Source: Thermodesulfobacteriota bacterium (GTDB taxonomy: Bacteria; Desulfobacterota; WTBG01; CAIYCZ01; CAIRTM01). From it: a stretch of 64,000 bases of DNA. Shown here piece after piece: positions 1-9,054 of the stretch; the stretch's first letter is position 1, and every line of letters begins with the position of its first letter. The translations under genes were made by a program, and so were the position numbers. The DNA lies in contig JAOAHH010000122.1 of the NCBI GenBank assembly GCA_026415325.1, positions 62,001 through 126,000 of the forward strand. Reading direction: 5' to 3'. Below the pieces are notes generated by a model, which saw nothing but the letters and a program-made list of their open reading frames with translations, was not told the origin of the DNA and did not search any database.

Positions 1-1579
1 AATCATCTCCGGGAATTAAAGTTGTTTTAATGCCGACATCGTTCCCGATATCAAAGGATTCGATCCCTTTTTTTGCACATAGTGATCCTCCACGTATGGA
101 ACCATAATGTACAATAATCCGGCCAAGGCATTTTACATCACTGCTTACTATTTCGTTTTTTACAATGATATCACCATGTGCCTGCACAAAAAACTCATGG
201 ATATATTTTGCCTCTATATTACCGCCGGCAATTATTTTTGCTTTATTTAGTCCTTTGCAACCACCCTGTATCTGTATATCAAGCCCTGCTTCAAGATTAC
301 TCGCACCCACAACGCCACGGATGATAATGCTTTTGGTAGCCCTGATGTTAAATCCGTCAAACACATCGCCGTCGATTTCAACAATGCCGTCAAAGTCAAT
401 ATTCCCGACCTTATAATCAAGATCCCCTGGGATTGTCAGAACATCATGTACGCTGATTTTATCCCCCTCAACAATCGGTCGACCTCCGGCTTGTGCATAA
501 AAATGAAGACCATCCTCAGATACGGTGACATTTTTACCTGCACGTAATTTAACTTTTCTTACTTTTTTTGCTGGGAGGATACGGCCATAAATGTCTTTAC
601 CATTCACTGGATCAACATGAGGAATAATGTATGCAATTTCCTGCCCTTGGTCGACAGATTTGATGATATTCGTACCGCGTACAATCATGCCATCAATAAT
701 ATATTCATTAGGGTTAATACCTCTGCTTTCATGGAATAAAAATTTGATCTCTCCATCTTTACCTTCTTGCCGAGGTATGCCCCGGGCAACCACAACATCT
801 GTCACTGGCATATCGTGCATATTTAACGATGTAATAAGAGTATCAATTGCATTATCGTCGATACCGAATATGATATTATGTGCATATAATGCTTCTTTAA
901 TTCTGCTATGTGTTAGTTTTTTTGTTCCGGTATAGGAAATCGATGCCTCCATGGCATCGGGACTGATTTTGACATGCAAAACCTTCTCAACGCTAATAAC
1001 ATTATCATTGAACACTGCGCGACCGAATACTTCACTTTCAAACTCACCGTTTTCGTTTTCAAAAACATTATCACCTGCTATCACCGTCGGTTTTTTCCCC
1101 GATGCAGGCTCAATCGGTTCGCCATAAATATTTTCGCCAGGTGATCCATCAACCGGATCGGTTATACGGAGAATCACCTGTCCCTTTTCAACATACGGAT
1201 CGTCGGGATTAAACAAAAGTTCACAATGCCCGTCTATTGCAGCGACAGGAGGATGCCCCGCCGCAATGAGAATACGATCAGGAAGTTCCTGCACATTGTG
1301 CATTGTATCTAAAAATGTTTTTATTTCATTTGTTTTAACGCCGGTGACAATACCGAATTGGGCGATAATGAACAAGATGTCTTCAAGATAGAATCGATCG
1401 CCGGTTTTCCCTGGAATGATACGCATCCATGCAGAGAGCTTGTCGAGACTTTCAAAAATTGTAATCCTTCCGCGAGAGTCTTCTTTATCGTAAATGACAT
1501 TCGCATCAACAGCACTTTCTTTATGCTCAGAGACATTATTATTACTGGCTTCAAAAAGAAGAACGTCAGTCATATACAT
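1..1579 (-). CDS. fapA: FapA/DUF342 family protein, 3' part outside window
   Basis: Translating the minus strand from ATG 1579 (or ATG 1573, two codons later) gives an open frame to the left edge. It carries the DUF342/FapA pattern: a poorly conserved N-terminus, then a FapA core with 'DPVDGSPGENIYG' around 1150, and a run of Gly/Val/Ile beta-helix-like turns including 'GDLDYKVGNIDFDG' and 'GDVFDGFNIRATKS'. FapA proteins are cytoplasmic and in Vibrio help place the polar flagellum through FlhG. The position behind motE at the end of the flagellar operon fits that role, though a 235-base gap separates them. No good Shine-Dalgarno sequence is seen at either start. The family is clear; the flagellar function here is inferred from location. 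Confidence 0.85.
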   Translation of the reverse strand, partial: MYMTDVLLFEASNNNVSEHKESAVDANVIYDKEDSRGRITIFESLDKLSAWMRIIPGKTGDRFYLEDILFIIAQFGIVTGVKTNEIKTFLDTMHNVQELPDRILIAAGHPPVAAIDGHCELLFNPDDPYVEKGQVILRITDPVDGSPGENIYGEPIEPASGKKPTVIAGDNVFENENGEFESEVFGRAVFNDNVISVEKVLHVKISPDAMEASISYTGTKKLTHSRIKEALYAHNIIFGIDDNAIDTLITSLNMHDMPVTDVVVARGIPRQEGKDGEIKFLFHESRGINPNEYIIDGMIVRGTNIIKSVDQGQEIAYIIPHVDPVNGKDIYGRILPAKKVRKVKLRAGKNVTVSEDGLHFYAQAGGRPIVEGDKISVHDVLTIPGDLDYKVGNIDFDGIVEIDGDVFDGFNIRATKSIIIRGVVGASNLEAGLDIQIQGGCKGLNKAKIIAGGNIEAKYIHEFFVQAHGDIIVKNEIVSSDVKCLGRIIVHYGSIRGGSLCAKKGIESFDIGNDVGIKTTLIPGDD

Positions 1580-1814
1580 GCATTTCTATCAGAACTTGCC
1601 TGCCATATAATGAATCATTAAGTTTTTTCGGAAGAATAAATAATTACATTATATAAAACATTGTCCTAGATAACGATACACCATATTCATCAAGAGTTGC
1701 ATTTTAGCAAAGAAGGAGAGATCTATCATTAAAAAGCAACTGATGATACAAGAGAAATCAACTACCAGACTTGGTTTAGTGGCGTGAGGGACTATGGAGT
1801 GAGATGGAGAAATT
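1580..1814. other. Intergenic gap motE-fapA, no gene seen
   Basis: A 235-base A/T-rich stretch. The only open frame of any length (1649-1858, minus) has no family resemblance, lacks a ribosome binding site and overlaps motE. I see no convincing sigma-70 or -24/-12 promoter for fapA, nor a hairpin with a T-run. Confidence 0.5.
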
Positions 1815-2540
1815 TTAGGGGTAATGCTCCGCACTTTTATTATCGCTTGATGTATCAAACGTGATATTAGGATTTATGCGCGCAAGAGCTTTACTTATAT
1901 CTACAGCGCGATTTGGATCAACATATCCCCATATCTTCCCGGCTTTACGACCGGTCATTTTCAATAATAATTCAGCAGCAATATCAACATCGAGTTTTGA
2001 AAGCAGAGGACCGGCCTGTTCTGGCGGTGTCTCCTCAAACACTTTTGCAAGCTTCATTAATTTTTCTTCTTCGATGCTTTTTTTAGCAGAAATGAGATCG
2101 CTTATTTTTTTTTCAAGAGATGCAAGTGATTGAATCCGCTCCTGGATATCGCGTTTTAAATCATTCAGACGTTCCTCTTCATGACGAAGTGCATCTTCAC
2201 GCGCAGTAAGCTCGCGCTCACGTTCTTGTAATGCCTTGGCAAGCTCAATACTCCATGGTTCAGTTGCTTGCACCTGGTTGGTCTGAGAAGCATTATCGGG
2301 TATAGGCTGAGAAGATGCTTTATCTGTCTCAGAAGATTCAGGCTGTTTTTCTTTAGCGGAGACATAAGGTATGAAAATATTTTTAAATCGTATATCGCTA
2401 TGATGAATGTTGAGATCAGAAAGTGAATATAAAATTTTAAAAAGGAAAAGCACCAAAACAAAAATAAATAACAGCCTGAGACGTTCGTAACCGGAGACAA
2501 GAGCATGTTGTGGTACATTGTGATGACGACGGAAAATCAT
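1815..2540 (-). CDS. motE: MotE-like flagellar protein (MgtE-N-like domain)
   Basis: 241 residues. A single membrane segment lies at about 22-40 after a basic start, followed by a Ser/Gln-rich stretch, a charged coiled coil (about 95-150), and a C-terminal MgtE_N-like domain with 'FEETPPEQAGPLLSKLD' and 'AAELLLKMTGRKAG'. This is the architecture of MotE, a periplasmic chaperone of the stator protein MotC, and of similar small genes found behind fliJ in many flagellar operons. Its start codon overlaps the fliJ stop by 4 bases, so it is translationally coupled. No motC or motB is present in the window, so the partner is unknown. Confidence 0.8.
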   Translation of the reverse strand: MIFRRHHNVPQHALVSGYERLRLLFIFVLVLFLFKILYSLSDLNIHHSDIRFKNIFIPYVSAKEKQPESSETDKASSQPIPDNASQTNQVQATEPWSIELAKALQERERELTAREDALRHEEERLNDLKRDIQERIQSLASLEKKISDLISAKKSIEEEKLMKLAKVFEETPPEQAGPLLSKLDVDIAAELLLKMTGRKAGKIWGYVDPNRAVDISKALARINPNITFDTSSDNKSAEHYP

Positions 2541-2983
2541 AAAGGGTTGTCCTTGCGTACATAACGCTGTGTTGATATCTCATCATGAAAACGGGCTTCC
2601 CGACGCGCCAAATCTCCACGATATCGTTCGTATTCATAGTCATGAAGTTTTTCTATGATTTTACGTTCTTTTTGGGCCTGCAAAAGCTTATCCCGTTTTT
2701 CGTCCATCACAGAAATACATTGACGCACCTTTTCGATTTGCAACCGTATTTCCTCACGAAGACGAAGCATATATCGCTGATAGAGTTCAATTTCATGGAT
2801 TGAAACAATGCCTTCTTGAGCTTTTCTCCATTGCTCAAGACAAAAGCGCCATAATGTCTGATATTGTTCAAGTTTCGCGGTCTCTTGATGCCACGCTTGC
2901 ACTGCATTTGAGAAGTCAAGCTGTGCCATATCTTCAAGTTGGCGCCGATAAAAGAGAAGTGATGATAATTTAAAATGAAACAT
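2537..2983 (-). CDS. fliJ: Flagellar export protein FliJ
   Basis: 148 residues, almost wholly alpha-helical and highly charged, with the FliJ-type opening 'FHFKLSSLLFYRRQLED' and long heptad repeats. This is the usual length for FliJ. FliJ is the central stalk of the flagellar type III export ATPase ring (FliI) and an escort for export substrates. It lies directly after fliI and overlaps motE by 4 bases. Sequence conservation in this family is weak, so the call rests on helical composition, the N-terminal pattern and the fliI-fliJ-motE order. Confidence 0.85.
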   Translation of the reverse strand: MFHFKLSSLLFYRRQLEDMAQLDFSNAVQAWHQETAKLEQYQTLWRFCLEQWRKAQEGIVSIHEIELYQRYMLRLREEIRLQIEKVRQCISVMDEKRDKLLQAQKERKIIEKLHDYEYERYRGDLARREARFHDEISTQRYVRKDNPL

Positions 2984-3022
2984 AGAATTCGACCGGACGG
3001 AATGTATACCTTCGATGCTCTA

Positions 3023-4357
3023 TCATGATAATTGCACTAATGTTTGCATTGCAGCAACGGATTGTTCTAATGTGAATTTTTCATTTTGTTGTTGTTGCAA
3101 AAAAGCGTTTATTTTGTCAATCAATGAAATAGCATGATCAATCTGTTTATTTGATCCCTTGAGATATGCGCCGATTTTAATTAGATCTTCCGATTTTTTA
3201 TATGTATCGAGTACAGCAAGAAGCTTTTGGACGCATTCCATATGGTGTGCGGGTATAATATAGGGCATAACACGACTGATGCTTTGCAAAACGTCAATAG
3301 CCGGATAGTGTCCTCTGTTTGCCAAATCACGTGAAAGAACAATATGGCCGTCTAATATTGATCTGACTGTATCGGCAACAGGGTCATTCATATCATCGCC
3401 CTCGACGAGGATTGTATACATACCGGTAATGCTACCAGAACGGGAAACATTACCGGCTCGTTCAAGTAAACGTGGAAGAAAGGAGAATACAGATGGTGTG
3501 TAACCCTTTGTGGTTGGAGGTTCACCAGTTGCGAGACCAATTTCACGCTGTGCCATGGCAAGGCGCGTTATGGAATCCATAAGAAGCAAAACGTCTTTCC
3601 CCTGATCTCGAAAAAACTCTGCGATTGCAGTTGCTACATGGGCACCGCGAATACGAATGAGCGGCGGCTGGTCAGATGTTGCAGCAACGACAACGGCCTT
3701 CTGAAGACCCTCAAAACCAAGATCGCGCTCGATAAATTCGCGAACCTCGCGGCCACGCTCACCAACAAGACCGATTACCGTAACATCGGCCTTTGTATTT
3801 TTTGCAATCATACCCAGCAAAACACTTTTTCCGACACCTGAGCCTGCAAAGATCCCCATCCGCTGACCTTTACCACAGGTCAAAAAACCATTAATCGCCT
3901 TGATACCAACATCAAGAGGCTCGGAGATAATTTGCCGGTGCAGTGGATTGATTGGATCGACATAGAGGGGATAATTACATTCACATGCAAGCGGGCCCCG
4001 ATCGTCTATCGGATTACCCATACCGTCAAGTACTCTTCCAAGCATGTGAGAACTGACCGGTACCGTTGGTTTAACATTAAGCGCTACGATTCTACTACCG
4101 GGAGCAATGCCGCTTGTCGAGCCAATGGGCATCAAAAAAATTCGATTTTTTTGAAATCCAACAACCTCTGCACGAATCGGGGTTGAAGAACCATGAGGAT
4201 AAATATCGCAGAGGGTACCAACCGATGCTCCTGGGCCAATGCCTTCTATAACAATACCAATAAGACGGCTTACCTTGCCATACACCCGGAGCGGGTTAAG
4301 CGTATCAAGGGTTGCATGATAACGGCGAACTTTAAAATTAATCGATGCACAGGTCAT
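3023..4357 (-). CDS. fliI: Flagellum-specific export ATPase FliI
   Basis: 444 residues, full length for the family. Domains: an N-terminal beta-barrel (about 20-95), then an F1-type ATPase core with Walker A 'AGSGVGKS' at 171-178, the 'GERGREVREF' loop, a Walker B 'LLLMDSITRLA' segment and the conserved 'GEPPTTKGYTPSVF' stretch. FliI hydrolyses ATP at the cytoplasmic face of the flagellar export gate and works with FliH and FliJ, which flank it here. The family-typical C-terminal helical bundle is present. The 51-base gap to fliH holds no obvious ribosome binding site. Confidence 0.96.
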   Translation of the reverse strand: MTCASINFKVRRYHATLDTLNPLRVYGKVSRLIGIVIEGIGPGASVGTLCDIYPHGSSTPIRAEVVGFQKNRIFLMPIGSTSGIAPGSRIVALNVKPTVPVSSHMLGRVLDGMGNPIDDRGPLACECNYPLYVDPINPLHRQIISEPLDVGIKAINGFLTCGKGQRMGIFAGSGVGKSVLLGMIAKNTKADVTVIGLVGERGREVREFIERDLGFEGLQKAVVVAATSDQPPLIRIRGAHVATAIAEFFRDQGKDVLLLMDSITRLAMAQREIGLATGEPPTTKGYTPSVFSFLPRLLERAGNVSRSGSITGMYTILVEGDDMNDPVADTVRSILDGHIVLSRDLANRGHYPAIDVLQSISRVMPYIIPAHHMECVQKLLAVLDTYKKSEDLIKIGAYLKGSNKQIDHAISLIDKINAFLQQQQNEKFTLEQSVAAMQTLVQLS

Positions 4358-4408
4358 AAGATTTTGCTTTGAGGAAGCTACGCAGTGAGTTCAAACATCC
4401 CAGGGCAA

Positions 4409-5125
4409 TTAATGTGCATGGTGAGCACTTCTTAAATTCGCCTCAATCTCAGAAAATTGCTGCTCGATACGTGCATCAATCTCACCAAGAGCATATTCAA
4501 TTAGAGCACCTCCTTTTGTAATCGTTTCATCTGGCTCAAAGATAATCTGTTTTACCCCGTCGATATCTTTTAGAATATCGGGTCGGTGTTCAAGACAAAC
4601 AGCGAGGTCATCAGGATGAACACGAATTTTAAGCCGCTCGCGGTCCATAGCAAGACGAATCGCATCCTTAAGAACATTGAGAACCACATCATTTTGTAAT
4701 TGAATTTCGTGATGTATGACTGAACGAGCAATTTTTAATGCGAGCTCCAAAATAATATCTTGATGCTCTTCAAAAAATCGTTGTTTTAACTGAGTAAATT
4801 CTTCCTGGATTCTGTGAAGGGATGCAATAATGGAAGAGAATTCTGCCTCTCCGTGAGCACGTCCTTCGAGCAGCCCCTCTCTATAACCTTGTTCATGTGC
4901 CTGATGTTGAATGCGCATTGCTTCCCGACGAGCGCTTTCTAACATGAGCTGGGCTTCTTGTTGGGCACGAGCCTTAAGCTCATGAGCAGCAACAACCTCC
5001 TTCTTAGACTGGTTCTCTTTATGGTTGCTTTCATTTTCAGTATCTGAATGAAATTTCTGAAGAAAAAAAGAGCGAATGCCGTTTTTCTCTTTATCTTTAT
5101 GTTTAATAATTTTAGACGAAAACAT
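4409..5125 (-). CDS. fliH: Flagellar assembly protein FliH
   Basis: 238 residues. The N-terminal half is charged and coiled-coil with an Ala/Gln/Arg-rich segment; the C-terminal half (about 130-230) is FliH/YscL-like with 'ELALKIARSVIHHE', 'RLKIRVHPDDLAV' and 'GGALIEYALGEIDARIE'. FliH regulates the FliI ATPase and docks it to the export gate and C-ring, like the peripheral stalk of F-type ATPases. It overlaps fliG by 14 bases; a GGAGG lies 11 bases before the ATG inside fliG. The 'G-x-I-x-Y-x-L-G-x-I-D-A' stretch is a strong family mark. Confidence 0.92.
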   Translation of the reverse strand: MFSSKIIKHKDKEKNGIRSFFLQKFHSDTENESNHKENQSKKEVVAAHELKARAQQEAQLMLESARREAMRIQHQAHEQGYREGLLEGRAHGEAEFSSIIASLHRIQEEFTQLKQRFFEEHQDIILELALKIARSVIHHEIQLQNDVVLNVLKDAIRLAMDRERLKIRVHPDDLAVCLEHRPDILKDIDGVKQIIFEPDETITKGGALIEYALGEIDARIEQQFSEIEANLRSAHHAH

Positions 5126-6149
5126 CCTCTTCTTTGCCTCCGGCTATATAAATTTTGCCGTCATCAGCAAGCTTCATAGCAACCTTAACGATTTCATTCT
5201 GGGCTTTTTCAATATCTGCAAGTCTTGTCGGGCCGAGGTCTTCAATATCTTCTTTGAGCATGGTCGATGCTCGTTCTGACATATTTTTGAATATCTTTTC
5301 TTTAATCTGATCGCTTGCTGTTTTCATGGCACGCGCAAGAATATCTGAGCTAATTTCCTTGAGAATTTCCTGAATGCCTCGATCGTCAATTTTAATAAGA
5401 TCTTCAAAAACAAACATGTTCTGCCGTATTTGTTCGGCCATTTCAGGATCATTTTCCTCAATACGGCTGAGCAACTCACTACTTTTTTGACGATCCATAT
5501 TGTTAAGAATATCCGAGATCGCCTTAATGCCGCCAAAGCGTCTCGTGGCAGTTTGTGCTGTTTTTATTTCAGATTCAAGCACATGAGCAACATCGCGAAG
5601 AATTTCAGGTGACACATTTTCAAGATGTGCCATGCGTTTGATAACCTCAATCTGTAATTGATCAGGTAAAGTTGCGAGAACAGTGCTTGCTTCTTCAGGT
5701 AAAAGCTGTGAAAGAATAAGTGCAATTGTTTGAGGATGTTCATTGCGTACGAATTCTGCAAGCACCCGCATATCGAGGCTTCTGAAAACTTCAAGATACG
5801 AGCTGTCTTCTTGTAGAGAGATACTTTCAAGCATACGTTCAGCGGTTTTTTCACCAAAAACGCTCGCAATCACATTTTTGACATAATCTTCTGATATTGT
5901 AATGATCATACCCTCTTCATTTGAAACCATGCGATAGAATTCATCTACCGTGTCCTGAACGACTTTACTCGATACACTGGCCATTTGTGTCATACTTTTG
6001 GAAATGTTACGAACATCGTCATGATCGAGAAATTTTAAAACCTCGGCAGCAGCTTCCTCACCGATGCTGTAAAGTATGATGGCCGCTTTATCTATATTGG
6101 TGATTTCACGAGCCTTAGCATCCTTTTTGGTTTTGATATCGTCAGGCAT
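5112..6149 (-). CDS. fliG: Flagellar motor switch protein FliG
   Basis: 345 residues, standard length. Three domains are recognisable: an N-terminal FliF-binding domain (about 15-100), a middle domain with 'EHPQTIALILSQLLPE' and 'RMAHLENVSPE', and a C-terminal torque domain with 'FEDLIKIDDRGIQEIL' containing the charged residues that meet the stator. FliG is the C-ring component that generates torque and binds FliF and FliM. It is followed by fliH with a short overlap and preceded by fliF. No truncation or missing motif is seen. Confidence 0.97.
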   Translation of the reverse strand: MPDDIKTKKDAKAREITNIDKAAIILYSIGEEAAAEVLKFLDHDDVRNISKSMTQMASVSSKVVQDTVDEFYRMVSNEEGMIITISEDYVKNVIASVFGEKTAERMLESISLQEDSSYLEVFRSLDMRVLAEFVRNEHPQTIALILSQLLPEEASTVLATLPDQLQIEVIKRMAHLENVSPEILRDVAHVLESEIKTAQTATRRFGGIKAISDILNNMDRQKSSELLSRIEENDPEMAEQIRQNMFVFEDLIKIDDRGIQEILKEISSDILARAMKTASDQIKEKIFKNMSERASTMLKEDIEDLGPTRLADIEKAQNEIVKVAMKLADDGKIYIAGGKEEDVFV

Positions 6150-6190
6150 TGCTTATACCGTTGTAACCATGTTTAGTTGTGATATACATA

Positions 6191-7804
6191 TTATTTAAGC
6201 CAGTTTTTAAGATATTGCGCAAAAAGCCTTGGGTTTTTTTGTGCAAACTCCAGGAGACTTGCCTGCTTTTGCCCGAGCTTTTGAACTGCCAAGTCAATGA
6301 GTTGTTCCCCGCCGATCGCAGGCGCACCTGGTTCACGCAACTCAGCTCTACCTTCGCCGAGTTCCGCAGCGGGTTTTACTAATTCAATGGTGCGCGAAAC
6401 CATTTTTAGCAAGGGCTTAAGACCGAAAATAATAAAGATGGCAAAAAGGAAAGCGGTAATAATGTAAGTTATGACCGATTGCCAGTTAATTTCACCGATA
6501 ATCCGTTCAACTGCAGAGGGAGCCTCTGAAACGAGTTCACTGAATTGAACATTGACAACCTCAACAGAATCCCCTCGTTGTTCATCATATCCAACGGCAC
6601 GTTTCACCAGCGCCTCGTACTTTTTCATCTCCTCATCAGTTCGTGGTACATATTTACGATTTAATTGACCTTTATCGGTTTTTTCATTTACATAAGTTCC
6701 GTCTATGAGAACTGCTGCTGTAATACGGTTAATGCTGCCGGGCTGATTAATAATATGTTTTGTAATACGACTGATTTCATAATTTATTGTTTCATCGGAT
6801 TTATTATATTCAGATGTCTTAAGCCCTCCCTCTTCAGTCTGCTGTTTTGTTTCTGGTGTATTTGAAACTACACCAGGTATTCCGACTGCACCGGAGCGTT
6901 TTCCAGAAGACTTTTCAGAAGAACGTTGCTCGCTTCGTACCACTGTGCTGTTGGGATCGTAATTTTCAACGGTCTGTTCGATCTGGGTGAAATCCATCAC
7001 CACCGATACTTTTGCATTAATTTTGTCATGGCCAACAACATTCCCGAGTAGGTTGATAATTTTATCTTCAAGAGCTTTTTCTGTTGCAGATTGGAGTTGT
7101 TGTTGGGTTGATGTCAATTCAACCTGTCTGCTACGATCTTTTCCCCCTGCGAGGAGTTTCCCATGGGCATCAACGATGAAGACATTTTCAGGCGTTAATC
7201 CTTCAACGCTGCTTGATACAAGGTGTGCAATGCCTTGAATTTGAGCGTCAAGCAAACGTCGACCAGCATGGAGTGTCAACACAACAGATGCCCGCGGTTT
7301 TTCCTGGTCTTCACGGAACAAAGATTTCTCTGGTATTGTGAGATGTACCCGCGCGCTCTTGACTTCTGCAAATTTGCTGATAGTTCGAGCAAGCTCACCC
7401 TGCAATGCCCTCTGGAAATTAACTTTCTGAATGAATTCAGTAACGCCTATGTTTTGTTTGTCAAATATCTCATATCCCACCGTTGAGCTTTGAGGAAGTC
7501 CTTCACTGGCAAGCTCCATCCTGAGCTCATATACCTTTGAGGAGGGAACTAAAATACTGCTGCCATCGTTGGCTACACGATACGGGACTTTCTTGTCGCG
7601 GAGCCTTGTGATGACAGCGCCAGCATCTTCAGCAGAGAGACCTGTATAGAGCGTTTTGTAATCAATCCTGTTTGCCCATACAATAAGACCAATAAGGCAT
7701 ACAATGGTCAATAACACAGCGATCAGAAGAAGAATTCGCTTTTTTGGAGGGAAAGCACTATAGAGGGCAATTGTCTGATTGAGCAGATTACTGAGGATGT
7801 TCAC
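6191..7804 (-). CDS. fliF: Flagellar MS-ring protein FliF
   Basis: 537 residues, normal size. Starts at GTG 7804 with GAGG seven bases upstream. A first membrane helix lies at about 24-43, then the secretin-like ring-building motifs ('YKTLYTGLSAEDAG', 'LARTISKFAEVKSARVHLTIPE'), a variable Ser/Arg-rich linker, a second membrane helix at about 440-462, and a short cytoplasmic tail that binds FliG. FliF forms the MS-ring, the base of the flagellum, in the inner membrane. fliE lies upstream across a 72-base gap with a small inverted repeat. Confidence 0.97.
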   Translation of the reverse strand: MNILSNLLNQTIALYSAFPPKKRILLLIAVLLTIVCLIGLIVWANRIDYKTLYTGLSAEDAGAVITRLRDKKVPYRVANDGSSILVPSSKVYELRMELASEGLPQSSTVGYEIFDKQNIGVTEFIQKVNFQRALQGELARTISKFAEVKSARVHLTIPEKSLFREDQEKPRASVVLTLHAGRRLLDAQIQGIAHLVSSSVEGLTPENVFIVDAHGKLLAGGKDRSRQVELTSTQQQLQSATEKALEDKIINLLGNVVGHDKINAKVSVVMDFTQIEQTVENYDPNSTVVRSEQRSSEKSSGKRSGAVGIPGVVSNTPETKQQTEEGGLKTSEYNKSDETINYEISRITKHIINQPGSINRITAAVLIDGTYVNEKTDKGQLNRKYVPRTDEEMKKYEALVKRAVGYDEQRGDSVEVVNVQFSELVSEAPSAVERIIGEINWQSVITYIITAFLFAIFIIFGLKPLLKMVSRTIELVKPAAELGEGRAELREPGAPAIGGEQLIDLAVQKLGQKQASLLEFAQKNPRLFAQYLKNWLK

Positions 7805-7821
7805 CGGAAATCCTCTCTTAT

Positions 7822-7834
7822 TGGCATGATGCCA
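7822..7834. repeat. Small perfect inverted repeat in the fliE-fliF gap
   Basis: TGGCAT-G-ATGCCA, a 13-base perfect inverted repeat, sits in the 72-base gap upstream of the fliF ribosome binding site. It could be an operator, part of a weak hairpin in the operon mRNA, or chance. It does not fit a -24/-12 promoter because the -12 GC is absent at the right spacing. Confidence 0.4.
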
Positions 7835-7876
7835 GGATAACCATGTCGTTAGATTCTAAAAATAGAAGCGGCGTAT

Positions 7877-8179
7877 TTATATATTTGTTTTCATTAATTG
7901 ATCGTATGCCTCTATTATTTTATTCCGAATCTGCATCATCATTTGAAACGATATGCTCGCCTTTTCAATTGCGATCATCGTTTCGTGGATATTTTCTCGG
8001 GTCCCTGAGGTTAGCTCATCAATTGCTTTGTTTGATTCAATTTGTAGCCTATTTACCTCTTTGATGGCATCTACCAGCATTGTGCTGAAGTCCGAACCTG
8101 TGGATGATTTTTTATCGGCCTGAACATGATGAGCGGATGGGATAGGTTTGTTGATAATGTCAATATGCATATCTTTCAT
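7877..8179 (-). CDS. fliE: Flagellar hook-basal body protein FliE
   Basis: 100 residues, as usual for FliE. The C-terminal half carries the family signature 'EKASISFQMMMQIRNKIIEAYDQLMK'-like segment (about 72-97), which joins the MS-ring to the rod. The start at 8179 has GGAG seven bases upstream. The order flgB-flgC-fliE-fliF is the common one for proximal rod genes. FliE is exported through the flagellar type III gate and lies between MS-ring and rod. Confidence 0.95.
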   Translation of the reverse strand: MKDMHIDIINKPIPSAHHVQADKKSSTGSDFSTMLVDAIKEVNRLQIESNKAIDELTSGTRENIHETMIAIEKASISFQMMMQIRNKIIEAYDQLMKTNI

Positions 8180-8200
8180 GTAAACGCTCCATGTTATGAA

Positions 8201-8626
8201 TTACCGTCCAATCTCAAGGGCTTTCAGTGCCATACTCTTAGTTGCCTTTATTACAGAGACATTCGCCTCATATGAACGTGTTGCGGACATGAGATTTACC
8301 ATTTCCTCGATAATATTAATGTTCGGATAATACACATAACCATTTTGATCGGCGCTTGGATGATATGGGTCGTACACTGATTTAAACGGGCGCTGATCAT
8401 CAACGATTTCAACAACGGAAACTTCATTAAGTTTATCTTTAAGAATGCTTGGAAAAGAACCAGGAGTTGGTATAGAAGAAAAAACCACATCTTTCCGTCG
8501 ATATGGGCCTCCTTCAGGTGTTTCAGTTGATTGTGCATTAGCAAGGTTTGATGAAACAACATTCATGCGGATCCGTTGAGCGCTTAATGCTGAAGCACTA
8601 ATATTGAAGGCAGTGAAAAAGTCCAT
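8201..8626 (-). CDS. flgC: Proximal rod protein FlgC
   Basis: 141 residues. The N-terminal rod motif 'SALSAQRIRMNVVSSNLANA' and the C-terminal 'EEMVNLMSATRSYEANV' are diagnostic of FlgC, one of the proximal rod proteins. A central 'YRRKDVVFSS' segment is also typical. GGAG lies about eleven bases before the start, and only one base separates it from the flgB stop codon, so the two are likely co-translated. The protein is exported without a signal peptide through the flagellar gate. Confidence 0.97.
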   Translation of the reverse strand: MDFFTAFNISASALSAQRIRMNVVSSNLANAQSTETPEGGPYRRKDVVFSSIPTPGSFPSILKDKLNEVSVVEIVDDQRPFKSVYDPYHPSADQNGYVYYPNINIIEEMVNLMSATRSYEANVSVIKATKSMALKALEIGR

Positions 8627-8627
8627 G

Positions 8628-9035
8628 TTATTTTAGCTCCTTAATTGTTGATGCAAGTCCATCGAATTTTCTTTTTAAAATCTGTGCAAGAGCATCATAC
8701 ATAATTTGATTTTTAGATAAAGCAGTGAGCTCTTCTTCAAGATCAACAGTATTCCCATCGATACGCGTAACGCGACTCAGGGACTGGACAATAACAGGGC
8801 GCACATGTTCGATATCTGAATAAGGGAGATGATTGGGATTCGTACGAACGAGGTGAAGAGAATTCCGGGAAGAAATAATTTTGTTAAGTTCGTCTTCAAA
8901 GCGCAACGAAACAGCTTTATAGCCAGGAGTTTCTGCATTGGCAATATTTGAGGCAATGACCGCATGACGCTGCGAACGAAGATCAAGAGCTTTTGCAAGA
9001 AGCGAATATGTTGGCCCAAACAGATCAAATGGCAT
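8628..9035 (-). CDS. flgB: Proximal rod protein FlgB
   Basis: 135 residues from ATG 9035, chosen because GGGGGGAAG lies just upstream and the protein then starts 'MPFDLFGPTYSLLAKALDL', as FlgB proteins do. A longer frame back to 9074 would overlap the regulator gene and adds no conserved sequence. The rod motif 'AVIASNIANAETPGYKA' (about 25-41) is diagnostic. FlgB is a proximal rod subunit. It follows the NtrC-family regulator gene after 19 bases, so the regulator and its probable targets are in one transcription unit. Confidence 0.95.
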   Translation of the reverse strand: MPFDLFGPTYSLLAKALDLRSQRHAVIASNIANAETPGYKAVSLRFEDELNKIISSRNSLHLVRTNPNHLPYSDIEHVRPVIVQSLSRVTRIDGNTVDLEEELTALSKNQIMYDALAQILKRKFDGLASTIKELK

Positions 9036-9054
9036 AATTAGACTTCCCCCCAAA

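Noticed and set aside
1649-1858. 69-residue minus-strand frame between motE and fapA
   Set aside because: Overlaps motE, no ribosome binding site, no recognisable composition or motif.
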